Below are positions 5,726 through 13,632 of a stretch of 14,152 nt of DNA, one piece after another; position 1 is the first letter of the stretch, and each line of letters opens with the position of its first letter. The stretch covers positions 1 through 14,152 of the forward strand of contig CAMDBK010000046.1 in the NCBI GenBank assembly GCA_945889235.1, read 5' to 3'. The notes under the pieces were generated by a model. It saw nothing but the letters and a program-made list of their open reading frames with translations, did no database searches and had not been told where the DNA came from. The stretch comes from Chitinophaga pinensis. GTDB taxonomy: Bacteria; Bacteroidota; Bacteroidia; SXHM01. Position numbers and translations under genes: made by a program.

Positions 5726-6973
5726 TTACTTACCTATTAATGCTTTTATCTCAGCATACTTTGCTTCATTTCCATTCCGGAAATACAATTCTTTTAATGA
5801 GATAAGAGTGTTCTTATCTTTCGGATCAATCACGTGTGCTTTTTCTAAATATGGTAATGATTTTTGTAAAAGCGCTTCTGCTCTTTTTGATTCAGATTCG
5901 TATAGCTTATCGTCTTTAATATCGCCCAGTCCTTTGTAAATATCACTTGCCTCGTTAAAATATAAAGCTCCCAGGTTATAAACCGCGTTAAAATAATCAG
6001 GACTGATTTCAAGGGCTTTCATGTAACATCCTTCTGCTTTCTTTCTCAACGCATGGTATTCCTCCTTTGATGGTTTTTTTGCCACATCGTCCGGTGACGA
6101 AAGTTTGTCGTAAATACTGCCCAGTGCAAAATGCAACTGATGATTGTTCGGGTCTTTGGTAATGGCTAATTTAAGATTGGCTTCTGCTTCATTGTCTTTT
6201 CCGTTTGCCAGGTAATAGTTCAGTTCTTCAATAATCAGCGCAGCATCATCAGGATATTTTGTTCTTCCTTTTTGAATAACCTCCATCATCCCTGCCTCAT
6301 TTTTCTCTGCTTTAAATATCTGCCCCATGTTAATATAAGGTCGCGCTCCACGGAAACCTTTATCAATCATTACCTGAAAATACTTTTTGGCGCGGTCGTA
6401 ATCTTTAAGGTCATACGCAGCTACAGCCGCAAGATTAGTAGCGTTTGTATCCAGAAAACTGTAGTAAGGCATATCCTTTTTATCAGCAGATGCAACATCA
6501 GGAACAGCAATTATCTGCAACACTTTTTCAAAATACTCAGTCGCTTTCAGGTTGTTTTTCTTTACGTTGTATTGCTCAATACCCATGTTGTAAAACTGGT
6601 TGGCAGCCACATACAACCTGCCTATCATTTCTTTTGAATATTCTTTTTTAGCGTCCAGTTCCAGCGTTTTAATGTATGAATCTGCTGCTAATGTGAGCGG
6701 TTCAACTACTATTCCTTTCGCTTTCTCGCTGCTGTCCTGATAAATTAAATGATAAATCTGTCCGCGGTAATACCATGTTTTAGCACTTGCCATAGTTTTT
6801 TCGTTGGTAGTTGCCGGTTCTATGTATTCTACAGCCGAGCGCAAATCGTTTGCATCTTTATATTGCTGATACGATGTAAGGTAATTATAGGCACTTGTTA
6901 CCTTGTTTGCCTGAGCCATTGCAGCAAAACCACCTATAAGTATAGCCGCTGAAGTTATTAATAATGATTTCAT
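5726..6973 (-). CDS. secreted tetratricopeptide-repeat protein
   Basis: 415 residues. The signal peptide ends near AAMA/QANK (residues 17-23), so it is predicted to be periplasmic. TPR-like helix pairs run through the protein: about 144-155 (TEYFEKVLQ), 181-205 (AAVAAYDLKDYDRAKKYFQV), 213-240 (YINMGQIFKAEKNEAGMMEV), 245-275 (ALIIEELNYYLANGKDNEAE), 280-325 (LHFALGSIYDKL, then KAEGCYMKALEISPD) and 329-383 (NAVYNLGALYFNEA, LPYLEKAHVIDP). TPR arrays scaffold protein contacts; the partner is unknown. It begins 28 bases after the gyrA stop with no terminator between them, so it is very probably cotranscribed with gyrA, a pairing I recall in Bacteroidota genomes. No enzyme motif is visible. Confidence 0.85.
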   Translation of the reverse strand: MKSLLITSAAILIGGFAAMAQANKVTSAYNYLTSYQQYKDANDLRSAVEYIEPATTNEKTMASAKTWYYRGQIYHLIYQDSSEKAKGIVVEPLTLAADSYIKTLELDAKKEYSKEMIGRLYVAANQFYNMGIEQYNVKKNNLKATEYFEKVLQIIAVPDVASADKKDMPYYSFLDTNATNLAAVAAYDLKDYDRAKKYFQVMIDKGFRGARPYINMGQIFKAEKNEAGMMEVIQKGRTKYPDDAALIIEELNYYLANGKDNEAEANLKLAITKDPNNHQLHFALGSIYDKLSSPDDVAKKPSKEEYHALRKKAEGCYMKALEISPDYFNAVYNLGALYFNEASDIYKGLGDIKDDKLYESESKRAEALLQKSLPYLEKAHVIDPKDKNTLISLKELYFRNGNEAKYAEIKALIGK

Positions 6974-7001
6974 ATTTTAATTGTTAGATTTCAATTAGTT
7001 A

Positions 7002-9590
7002 TTATTCTTCACCTGTAGTTTCAGTTGATGTGTCTTCAGCGCCTTCGTCTGTGCCTTCATCAGTATCATCTTCCTCTGTTTCGTCAACTTCATCAGGTGT
7101 GTTATCCGGAGGTAATTCTGTTCCTTCAATTGCTGTACGCTCTTCTTCTTTATCGGCATTTACTTTTGCAACCGCAGCTATTTTGTCTCCGTCTTTCAGG
7201 TTAATGAGGCGAACACCTTGTGTTGCTCTTCCCATTACTCTCAAATCTTCCACCGCAATTCTGATTGTTAATCCTGATTTGTTGATAATCATCAAATCAT
7301 TTTCGTTTGTAACATCTTTAATCGCAATTAGTTTTCCTGTTTTGTCGGTAACTTTCAATGCTCTTACACCTTTTCCTCCACGGTTGGTAATTCTGTATTG
7401 ATCAATGTCTGAGCGTTTTCCATACCCTTTTTCACTCACCGTCAAAATTGTTGTCTGCGGGTCGTCTACACAAACCATTCCAATCACGCAATCTTTTTTC
7501 TCCAGAATGCGGATACCTCTTACTCCTGCTGCATTTCTTCCCATCGGTCTTACTTTGGCTTCAGGGAAGTGAATAGCACGACCTGATTTAATAGCTAACA
7601 GAATATGTGATTTTCCATTAGTCATTTTTACTTCCAGCAATTCATCGCCTTCACGGATAGTAATAGCATTGATACCATTTGTGCGCGGACGTGAATATGC
7701 TTCAAGCGTTGTTTTCTTAATCACACCATTCTTTGTGCACATAATGATGAAATTGTTGTTGATATACTCCTCGTCTTTCAGGTCTTTCACGTTAATGAAA
7801 GCCACCACCTTATCATCAGCCGGAATATTAATCACGTTCTGAATAGCCCTTCCTTTGCTTTGCTTTGATCCTTCCGGAATTTCGTAAACACGCATCCAGA
7901 AGCAGCGCCCCTGTTGAGTAAAGAACAACATATAATTGTGCATGGAAGCCACAAACATGTGCTCTAAAAAGTCTTCATCACGTGTAGTGCTGCCTTTTGA
8001 GCCTTTGCCGCCTCTGCCTTGTGTCTTATATTCACTCAGCAGTGTGCGTTTGATATAACCCATGTGTGAAATGGTAATCACCACATCATCATCGGCAATC
8101 ATATCTTCAATTCTTAAATCCTCACCTGAATAAACAATTTGGCTTCTGCGCTCATCACCATATTTCTCTTTCATCTCCAGCAATTCATCTTTGATGATTG
8201 TCATTCGTAATGATTCGCTGGCAAGAATTTCTTTACAGAATGCAATGAACTTCATCAGCTCATCGTATTCAGCTTTCAGTTTATCTCTTTCTAATCCTGT
8301 TAATGCACGTAAACGCATTTCAAGAATTGCACGAGCCTGAATTTCGCTTAAACCAAAGCTAGTCATCAATCCTTCTCTTGCTTCATCAGGCGTTGCTGAT
8401 TCACGGATTAATTTGATTACAGCATCCAGATGATCAAGTGCAATCAGCAAACCTTCTAAAATGTGTGCTCTTTTTTCAGCCTGTGCCAGTTCATATTGTG
8501 TTCTGCGTACAACCACCTCATGACGATGCTCCACAAAATAGTGCATCATGTCTTTTACATTAAGCACCATCGGTCTTCCGCCAACAAGCGCAATATTGTT
8601 CACGCTAAACGAACTTTGCAGTCCGGTGTATTTGAACAAATTGTTCAATACCACATTGGGAATCGCATCTCTTTTTAATTCATAAACAATGCGCATTCCG
8701 TTGCGGTCGCTTTCATCACGTATATCAGAAATACCATCTAATTTTTTATCGTTGATAAGGTCAGCAGTCTGCTTGATCATCAGCGCCTTATTAGTCTGAT
8801 AAGGAATTTCGTGAGCAATAATTACTTCCTTTCCATTTGATAATTGCTCAAACGAAGTTTGTGCGCGCATTACAACTTTTCCTTTGCCTGTGGTAAGTGC
8901 ACTCTTCACCCCTTCGTAGCCATAAATGATTCCGCCTGTTGGAAAGTCAGGTGCTTTCACGTATTTCAGTAATTCTTCAACTGTAATTTCTTTATTTTCA
9001 ATGTAGGCAATAATACCATCCACCACTTCCGACAGGTTGTGCGGAGCCATATTAGTAGCCATACCCACCGCGATTCCTGCAGCACCGTTAATCAACAGAT
9101 TAGGAATTTTTGCCGGAAGAACGGTTGGTTCCTTCAGCGTATCATCAAAATTATTCTGGAAGTCAACGGTTTCTTTGTCAATATCTGCCAACAATTCTTC
9201 AGCAATTTTTTTCAGTCTTGCCTCCGTGTAACGCATCGCTGCAGGACTATCTCCATCAACAGAACCAAAGTTTCCCTGCCCGTCAACGAGCGGATAACGT
9301 AAACTCCACTCCTGAGCCATACGCACCATGGTATCATAAACCGAAGTATCACCGTGCGGGTGATACTTACCAAGCACCTCCCCTACTATTCTCGCTGATT
9401 TTTTATGCGGACGATTTGACAGCACACCTAAATCAAGCATGCCAAACAAAACTCTTCTGTGTACAGGTTTTAAACCATCCCGTATATCGGGTAATGCTCT
9501 TGAAACAATTACTGACATTGAATAATCAATGTAAGCACTCTTCATTTCCTCTTCAATATTAATCCTGATAATTTTTTCGCCTTCTGCCAT
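7002..9590 (-). CDS. gyrA: DNA gyrase subunit A
   Basis: 862 residues, full length. GyrA forms A2B2 gyrase with GyrB, cutting and rejoining DNA to add negative supercoils using ATP. Seen: N-terminal YIDYSMSVIVSRALPDIRDG (20-39), the quinolone-determining region YHPHGDTSVYDTMVRMAQEW (76-95), catalytic Tyr121 in AAMRYTEARL, the coiled-coil and gate region to about 480, and the C-terminal beta-pinwheel with the GyrA box QGRGGKG (524-530). The box marks this as gyrase rather than ParC. Further blades carry GRNAAGVRGI (684-693), RGGKGVRALK (737-746) and MGRATQGVRL (786-795). A very acidic tail follows (about 821-862, Asp/Glu/Thr-rich). The residue equivalent to E. coli Ser83 is Thr82, and Asp87 is kept as Asp86. 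It heads an operon with the TPR gene and diverges from clpC. Confidence 0.97.
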   Translation of the reverse strand: MAEGEKIIRINIEEEMKSAYIDYSMSVIVSRALPDIRDGLKPVHRRVLFGMLDLGVLSNRPHKKSARIVGEVLGKYHPHGDTSVYDTMVRMAQEWSLRYPLVDGQGNFGSVDGDSPAAMRYTEARLKKIAEELLADIDKETVDFQNNFDDTLKEPTVLPAKIPNLLINGAAGIAVGMATNMAPHNLSEVVDGIIAYIENKEITVEELLKYVKAPDFPTGGIIYGYEGVKSALTTGKGKVVMRAQTSFEQLSNGKEVIIAHEIPYQTNKALMIKQTADLINDKKLDGISDIRDESDRNGMRIVYELKRDAIPNVVLNNLFKYTGLQSSFSVNNIALVGGRPMVLNVKDMMHYFVEHRHEVVVRRTQYELAQAEKRAHILEGLLIALDHLDAVIKLIRESATPDEAREGLMTSFGLSEIQARAILEMRLRALTGLERDKLKAEYDELMKFIAFCKEILASESLRMTIIKDELLEMKEKYGDERRSQIVYSGEDLRIEDMIADDDVVITISHMGYIKRTLLSEYKTQGRGGKGSKGSTTRDEDFLEHMFVASMHNYMLFFTQQGRCFWMRVYEIPEGSKQSKGRAIQNVINIPADDKVVAFINVKDLKDEEYINNNFIIMCTKNGVIKKTTLEAYSRPRTNGINAITIREGDELLEVKMTNGKSHILLAIKSGRAIHFPEAKVRPMGRNAAGVRGIRILEKKDCVIGMVCVDDPQTTILTVSEKGYGKRSDIDQYRITNRGGKGVRALKVTDKTGKLIAIKDVTNENDLMIINKSGLTIRIAVEDLRVMGRATQGVRLINLKDGDKIAAVAKVNADKEEERTAIEGTELPPDNTPDEVDETEEDDTDEGTDEGAEDTSTETTGEE

Positions 9591-9842
9591 AATTTTTAGT
9601 AATTTTTTATTTGCACGTTATTTGATAATCCCTTTTTGTAAAGAGCCCCGAAAGTAGTCAATTATCCTTCACGAAAAACCGTTATTTTATTAACAATTTC
9701 GGGTTGGTAATTAACAATCGGAAACAAAACAAGGATATAATTGTCAACTATTTTTGAGTGGCTTTAAAATATAACTATTTTGGCGCACTTTCGTTTGACA
9801 AATTGAATTGATTCTCTGATAAAAAAATATAGAACTAAAATT
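9591..9842. promoter_or_regulatory. divergent gyrA-clpC regulatory region
   Basis: A 252-base AT-rich gap that must drive gyrA leftward and clpC rightward. A 9-bp direct repeat, ATTAACAAT, lies at 9689-9697 and 9710-9718, 21 bases apart start to start (about two helical turns), near the middle of the gap and suggestive of an operator. A weak gyrA -7 candidate is TACTTTCG on the minus strand (9656-9649), with no clear -33 partner. No CtsR- or CIRCE-type inverted repeat was recognised. Confidence 0.5.
9753..9783 (+). promoter_or_regulatory. candidate clpC promoter
   Basis: TTTG at 9753-9756 is followed after 19 bases by TATTTTGG at 9776-9783, close to the Bacteroidota -33/-7 pattern although the -7 box is one base shorter than TAnnTTTG. 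This would give a leader of about 50 bases before the clpC ATG. The overlapping TATTTTTG at 9749-9756 is an exact -7 match but lacks a -33 partner. Confidence 0.4.
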
Positions 9843-12401
9843 ATGGAAGCTAAATTCTCACAACAGGTAAAAGATGTTATCAGCTACAGCCGCGAAGAGG
9901 CGCTGCGTCTGGGACACGACTATATAGGAACCGAACACCTGATGCTCGGATTAATCCGTGATGGCGAAGGAAAAGCTGTTAATGTGCTTCTTTCTCTTGG
10001 AATTGATTTAATGGAACTACGCAGAAAAATTGAAGGTTCGGTAAAAACAGGAAACAATTTTAATTCTAAAAAAAATGCACTGGATAATATCCCGTTGGTT
10101 AAACAAGCTGAAAAGGCTCTAAAGATTACTTACCTTGAAGCCAAAGTTTATAAAACAAATACTATAGGAACCGAACATCTCTTGCTTTCAATTTTGAAAG
10201 ATGAAGAAAGTGTTGTTACAAAAGTTCTGGACCAATACAAAGTAGATTATGATGCAGTAAAGGGAGCACTGGGTGAAGTTACAAGCAATCCTCCTAAAGC
10301 AGAACACGGAACTCCTGCAGATGATGACGATGATGCAGACAGCGGTACATTTGGTGCAAGCGCCCGCAAACCAACCGACAGCAAATCTAAAACTCCGGTT
10401 CTTGATAATTTCGGACGTGATTTGACTAAAGCAGCAGAAGACGATAAATTAGACCCTATTGTTGGTAGAGAAAAAGAAATTGAGCGTGTGTCTCAGATTT
10501 TGAGCCGCAGAAAAAAGAACAACCCTATTTTAATTGGCGAGCCGGGAGTTGGTAAATCAGCTATTGCTGAAGGTCTGGCATTAAGAATTGTGAAGCGTAA
10601 AGTTTCTCGTGTTCTTTTTAATAAACGTGTAATCACATTAGACTTAGCTTCTCTTGTTGCGGGAACAAAATACCGCGGACAATTTGAAGAACGCATGAAA
10701 GCGGTGATGAATGAATTGGAAAAATCACCGGATGTTATTTTGTTCATTGACGAGATACACACTATTATAGGTGCAGGTGGTGCTTCCGGTTCATTGGATG
10801 CTTCCAACATGTTTAAACCTGCATTGGCGCGTGGAGAAATCCAGTGTATTGGTGCAACTACATTGGATGAGTATCGTCAATACATTGAAAAAGACGGTGC
10901 TTTGGACAGACGTTTCCAGAAAGTAATTATTGAGCCTACTACCGTTGATGAAACAATTCAGATTCTGAATAACATAAAATCAAAATACGAGGATCACCAC
11001 AACGTAATTTATACTGATGATGCTATTAAAGCTTGTGTAACGCTGACTGCGCGCTACTTAAGCGACCGCCATCTTCCGGATAAAGCAATTGATGCCTTGG
11101 ATGAATCAGGTTCACGTGTTCACATCACTAACATCAAAGTTCCGGCAAATATTATTGAGTTGGAAAAGAAAGTTGAGGATATAAAAGAACTTAAAAACAA
11201 AGTTGTTCGCAGCCAGAAATATGAAGAAGCTGCCAACCTGCGCGATTCAGAGCGTAAACTTTTGGATGAACTGGAAGTTGAAAAGAAAAAATGGGAAGAA
11301 GAAACCAAAAGCAACCGCGAAACAGTTTCGGAGGATAATGTTGCAGAAGTTGTGGCAATGATGACAGGTGTTCCTGTTCAGCGTATTGCGCAAAACGAAG
11401 GCAGCCGCCTGATGGGAATGTATGAGGCTATTAAAGATAAAGTAATTGGTCAGGATGATGCAATTCGCAAAGTAGTGAAAGCCATTCAGCGTAACCGTGC
11501 CGGATTGAAAGACCCGAACAAACCAATTGGTTCATTTATTTTCCTTGGTCCTACCGGAGTTGGAAAAACCCAGTTGGCAAAAGTTTTGTCAAATTATTTA
11601 TTTGATAATGATGATGCACTTGTAAGAATTGACATGAGCGAATACATGGAGAAATTTTCTGTGTCACGTTTGATTGGTGCGCCTCCCGGATATATCGGTT
11701 ATGAAGAAGGCGGACAATTGACAGAGAAAATTCGCAGAAAACCATACTGTGTTGTTCTGTTGGATGAAATTGAAAAAGCGCATCCTGATGTTTTTAATTT
11801 ATTGTTACAAGCCCTTGATGACGGGCAAATGACAGACAGTCTTGGCCGCAAGATTGATTTCAAGAACACGATTATCATCATGACTTCTAACATCGGAACT
11901 CGTCAGTTGAAAGATTTTGGACAAGGTGTTGGTTTTGCAACAAGTGCAAGAACTTCAACCGTTACTGAAGATGCAAAATCCATGATTGAGAAATCATTAA
12001 AAAAAGCGTTTGCTCCCGAGTTCTTAAACCGTATTGATGATGTTTTGGTTTTTAATCCTCTTGCAAAAGAAGACATTCATAAAATCATTGACATTGAGTT
12101 AAAGAGTCTTTACAAACGCCTGAACGAATTGGGTTATGAAATAAAGATTACTGACAAAGCCAAAGATTATATTGCTGATAAAGGCTACGATGCCAACTTT
12201 GGTGCCCGTCCGTTGAAACGCGCTATTCAAAAATACCTTGAAGACCCTATGGCAGAACAAATAATAGGTTCACAGGTAAGCGAAGGCGATGTTATTAATG
12301 TTGATTTAGATACTAAGAAAGAAGAAATCATTATTAACATTATCAAGAGCAGCGACAAGGAAAAAGAGAAAAAGCCTAAAAAATCTTCAAGCAAAGAGTA
12401 A
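9843..12401 (+). CDS. clpC: ATP-dependent Clp protease ATP-binding subunit ClpC
   Basis: 852 residues, full length. This AAA+ unfoldase forms a hexamer that feeds proteins into ClpP in the cytosol. Seen in order: two Clp N-terminal repeats (IGTEHLMLGLIRD at 28-40 and IGTEHLLLSILKD at 108-120); an acidic linker (160-166); the first AAA+ module with Walker A GEPGVGKS (232-239) and Walker B ILFIDE (299-304); a coiled middle segment with a UVR-like stretch (about 442-484, KYEEAANLRDSERKLL); the second AAA+ module with Walker A GPTGVGKT (569-576) and Walker B VVLLDE (637-642); a VGF tripeptide (696-698) as the likely ClpP-docking loop; the D2 C-terminal domain (GARPLKRAIQKYLEDP); and a Lys/Ser-rich tail. 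The UVR segment separates ClpC from ClpB and ClpA. No clpP, mcsB or ctsR is adjacent. Confidence 0.96.
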   Translation: MEAKFSQQVKDVISYSREEALRLGHDYIGTEHLMLGLIRDGEGKAVNVLLSLGIDLMELRRKIEGSVKTGNNFNSKKNALDNIPLVKQAEKALKITYLEAKVYKTNTIGTEHLLLSILKDEESVVTKVLDQYKVDYDAVKGALGEVTSNPPKAEHGTPADDDDDADSGTFGASARKPTDSKSKTPVLDNFGRDLTKAAEDDKLDPIVGREKEIERVSQILSRRKKNNPILIGEPGVGKSAIAEGLALRIVKRKVSRVLFNKRVITLDLASLVAGTKYRGQFEERMKAVMNELEKSPDVILFIDEIHTIIGAGGASGSLDASNMFKPALARGEIQCIGATTLDEYRQYIEKDGALDRRFQKVIIEPTTVDETIQILNNIKSKYEDHHNVIYTDDAIKACVTLTARYLSDRHLPDKAIDALDESGSRVHITNIKVPANIIELEKKVEDIKELKNKVVRSQKYEEAANLRDSERKLLDELEVEKKKWEEETKSNRETVSEDNVAEVVAMMTGVPVQRIAQNEGSRLMGMYEAIKDKVIGQDDAIRKVVKAIQRNRAGLKDPNKPIGSFIFLGPTGVGKTQLAKVLSNYLFDNDDALVRIDMSEYMEKFSVSRLIGAPPGYIGYEEGGQLTEKIRRKPYCVVLLDEIEKAHPDVFNLLLQALDDGQMTDSLGRKIDFKNTIIIMTSNIGTRQLKDFGQGVGFATSARTSTVTEDAKSMIEKSLKKAFAPEFLNRIDDVLVFNPLAKEDIHKIIDIELKSLYKRLNELGYEIKITDKAKDYIADKGYDANFGARPLKRAIQKYLEDPMAEQIIGSQVSEGDVINVDLDTKKEEIIINIIKSSDKEKEKKPKKSSSKE

Positions 12402-12423
12402 TACTTTTGTGAATGAATTGTAT

Positions 12424-12469
12424 AGGGAAAATTAATCCGGTGTTTTGGATTGGTTTTTCCTTGTTTTGT
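12424..12469 (+). terminator. intrinsic terminator of clpC
   Basis: Arms 12424-12438 and 12447-12461 pair over 15 bases without bulges when three G-U pairs are allowed (AGGGAAAATTAATCC with GGATTGGTTTTTCCT), leaving an 8-base loop. A T-rich TGTTTTGT run follows. It begins 22 bases after the clpC stop. Confidence 0.75.
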
Positions 12470-12538
12470 CTGTGCATTTCACCTCTCAGTCGAATTTAAT
12501 TACACAAAAAACCAACTGTGCATAATATTGCAACGTTT

Positions 12539-12558
12539 ACAATGAAAGAATTCATTGT
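12539..12558. promoter_or_regulatory. 8-bp inverted repeat just before the beta-lactamase-like gene
   Basis: ACAATGAA (12539-12546) and TTCATTGT (12551-12558) are perfect inverted arms around AGAA, ending 9 bases before the ATG at 12568. It could be an operator or an mRNA hairpin that affects ribosome access. TAATATTG at 12523-12530, one mismatch from TAnnTTTG, lies just upstream and would put the repeat at the start of the transcript. Confidence 0.45.
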
Positions 12559-12567
12559 GTCTGAATT

Positions 12568-13548
12568 ATGCAAAAAAATAAAATATTAGTTGTTATTATT
12601 GCAATATTGTTCGGCTACATTATTGGAAGATATACCGGAAAATCAAAAGGAAAAGAAGTTGCCCTTATTGAAAAGCAGCATGAGCTAAAAGAAATAAGAG
12701 AAAGCGGTTACAAATTTATCAGCCCATTACTTGAATGCTCTGATTTGGCGCCCTCCAACAGGGCTAAAATGGTAATCCTTGAAAAAAAATTACATGATTT
12801 CATTTCTCAAGTAAAGGCAGAAAAAAGAGCATCTCACGTTTCAATATATTTTAGAGACTTGAGCAATGGCCCCTGGATTGGAATTGGTGAAAATGATTCA
12901 TACTCACCTGCCAGTCTTCTGAAAGTTCCTATTATGATTGCTGCTTTGAAAAAGGCTGAAAAAGAACATGGGTTTCTTCATGAAAAAATTACGTATACAA
13001 AACATACAGATGATACAACTTCTCCTAATATTACAGACCATGCGTTAATACAAACAGGAAATTCATATACAGTTGATGAGCTTATTAACAGCATGATTGC
13101 CTATTCTGATAATGAGGCTAAAAATTTATTGCTGATGAATATCCAGGAAAGTTTTCTTAATAAAGTTTATTCTGATTTAGGTATTGATATTCCGGGTGAA
13201 AGAACACCGGATGATTTTATGTCAGTAAAAGATTATTCTTCATTTTTCAGAATATTATATAATGCAACGTATCTGAATAAAACTATGTCAGAAAAAGCAT
13301 TGGAATATCTTAGTAAATCAAATTTTAAAAAAGGATTGCCGGGTAAACTTCCTAAGGATATTATTGTTGCCCATAAATTTGGTGAAAGAGGACTTGCACA
13401 AAGCAATGTAAAACAACTTCACGATTGCGGAATTGTCTATAATCCGGGAGCTCCCTACATACTTTGTGTAATGACCAGAGGGGAGAATTTTGATGAGTTG
13501 ACTTCAGTAATTGCTGAGGATTCTTTACTGGTTTACGAAAACCGTTAA
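12568..13548 (+). CDS. membrane-anchored class A beta-lactamase-like serine hydrolase
   Basis: 326 residues. A single N-terminal hydrophobic helix (about 6-20) followed by a basic stretch looks like an uncleaved anchor facing the periplasm. The catalytic domain (about 68-320) resembles the beta-lactamase/penicillin-binding serine hydrolase fold: YSPASLLKVPIMIAALKKAE (112-131) holds Ser116-x-x-Lys119, AYSDNEAKNLLL (178-189) holds Ser180-Asp181-Asn182, and AHKFGERG (268-275) sits where Lys-Thr-Gly is expected, with Phe271 replacing Thr/Ser. The class A omega-loop ExxLN with Glu166 is not recognisable around 208-225, so efficient antibiotic hydrolysis is doubtful. Acting on D-Ala peptides of peptidoglycan, or another amide or ester, is equally possible. 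The gene looks AT-richer than clpC. It is monocistronic, between the clpC terminator and a hairpin at 13570. Confidence 0.8.
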   Translation: MQKNKILVVIIAILFGYIIGRYTGKSKGKEVALIEKQHELKEIRESGYKFISPLLECSDLAPSNRAKMVILEKKLHDFISQVKAEKRASHVSIYFRDLSNGPWIGIGENDSYSPASLLKVPIMIAALKKAEKEHGFLHEKITYTKHTDDTTSPNITDHALIQTGNSYTVDELINSMIAYSDNEAKNLLLMNIQESFLNKVYSDLGIDIPGERTPDDFMSVKDYSSFFRILYNATYLNKTMSEKALEYLSKSNFKKGLPGKLPKDIIVAHKFGERGLAQSNVKQLHDCGIVYNPGAPYILCVMTRGENFDELTSVIAEDSLLVYENR

Positions 13549-13569
13549 TCAAATTTTTAATTAACAAAT

Positions 13570-13605
13570 TGTAAAATGGTTTGACTAATAGTCAATTGTT
13601 TTACA
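13570..13605 (+). terminator. hairpin terminator after the serine hydrolase gene
   Basis: TGTAAAATGG TTTGACT and AGTCAA TTGTTTTACA pair over 16 bases with one bulged T and three G-U pairs around an AAT loop, beginning 22 bases after the stop at 13548. TTTGC follows, a short T-run. The same bases hold the promoter of the next gene. Confidence 0.6.
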
Positions 13606-13609
13606 TTTG
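13580..13609 (+). promoter_or_regulatory. promoter of the lamin-tail-domain gene
   Basis: TTTG at 13580-13583, 18 bases, then TACATTTG at 13602-13609: an exact match to both elements of the Bacteroidota promoter at nearly ideal spacing. The -7 box ends 23 bases before the ATG at 13633, so the leader would be short. This is the best promoter match in the window. Confidence 0.65.
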
Positions 13610-13632
13610 CTGCATAAATTAAAACTATCTAT

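Noticed and set aside
7030..7401. 123-codon plus-strand frame opposite the 3' end of gyrA
   Set aside because: Its Ser-rich start is the mirror of the gyrA acidic tail, a typical low-complexity shadow.
9110..9562. 150-codon plus-strand frame opposite the 5' end of gyrA
   Set aside because: Antisense to the most conserved part of gyrA, with no independent motif or promoter.
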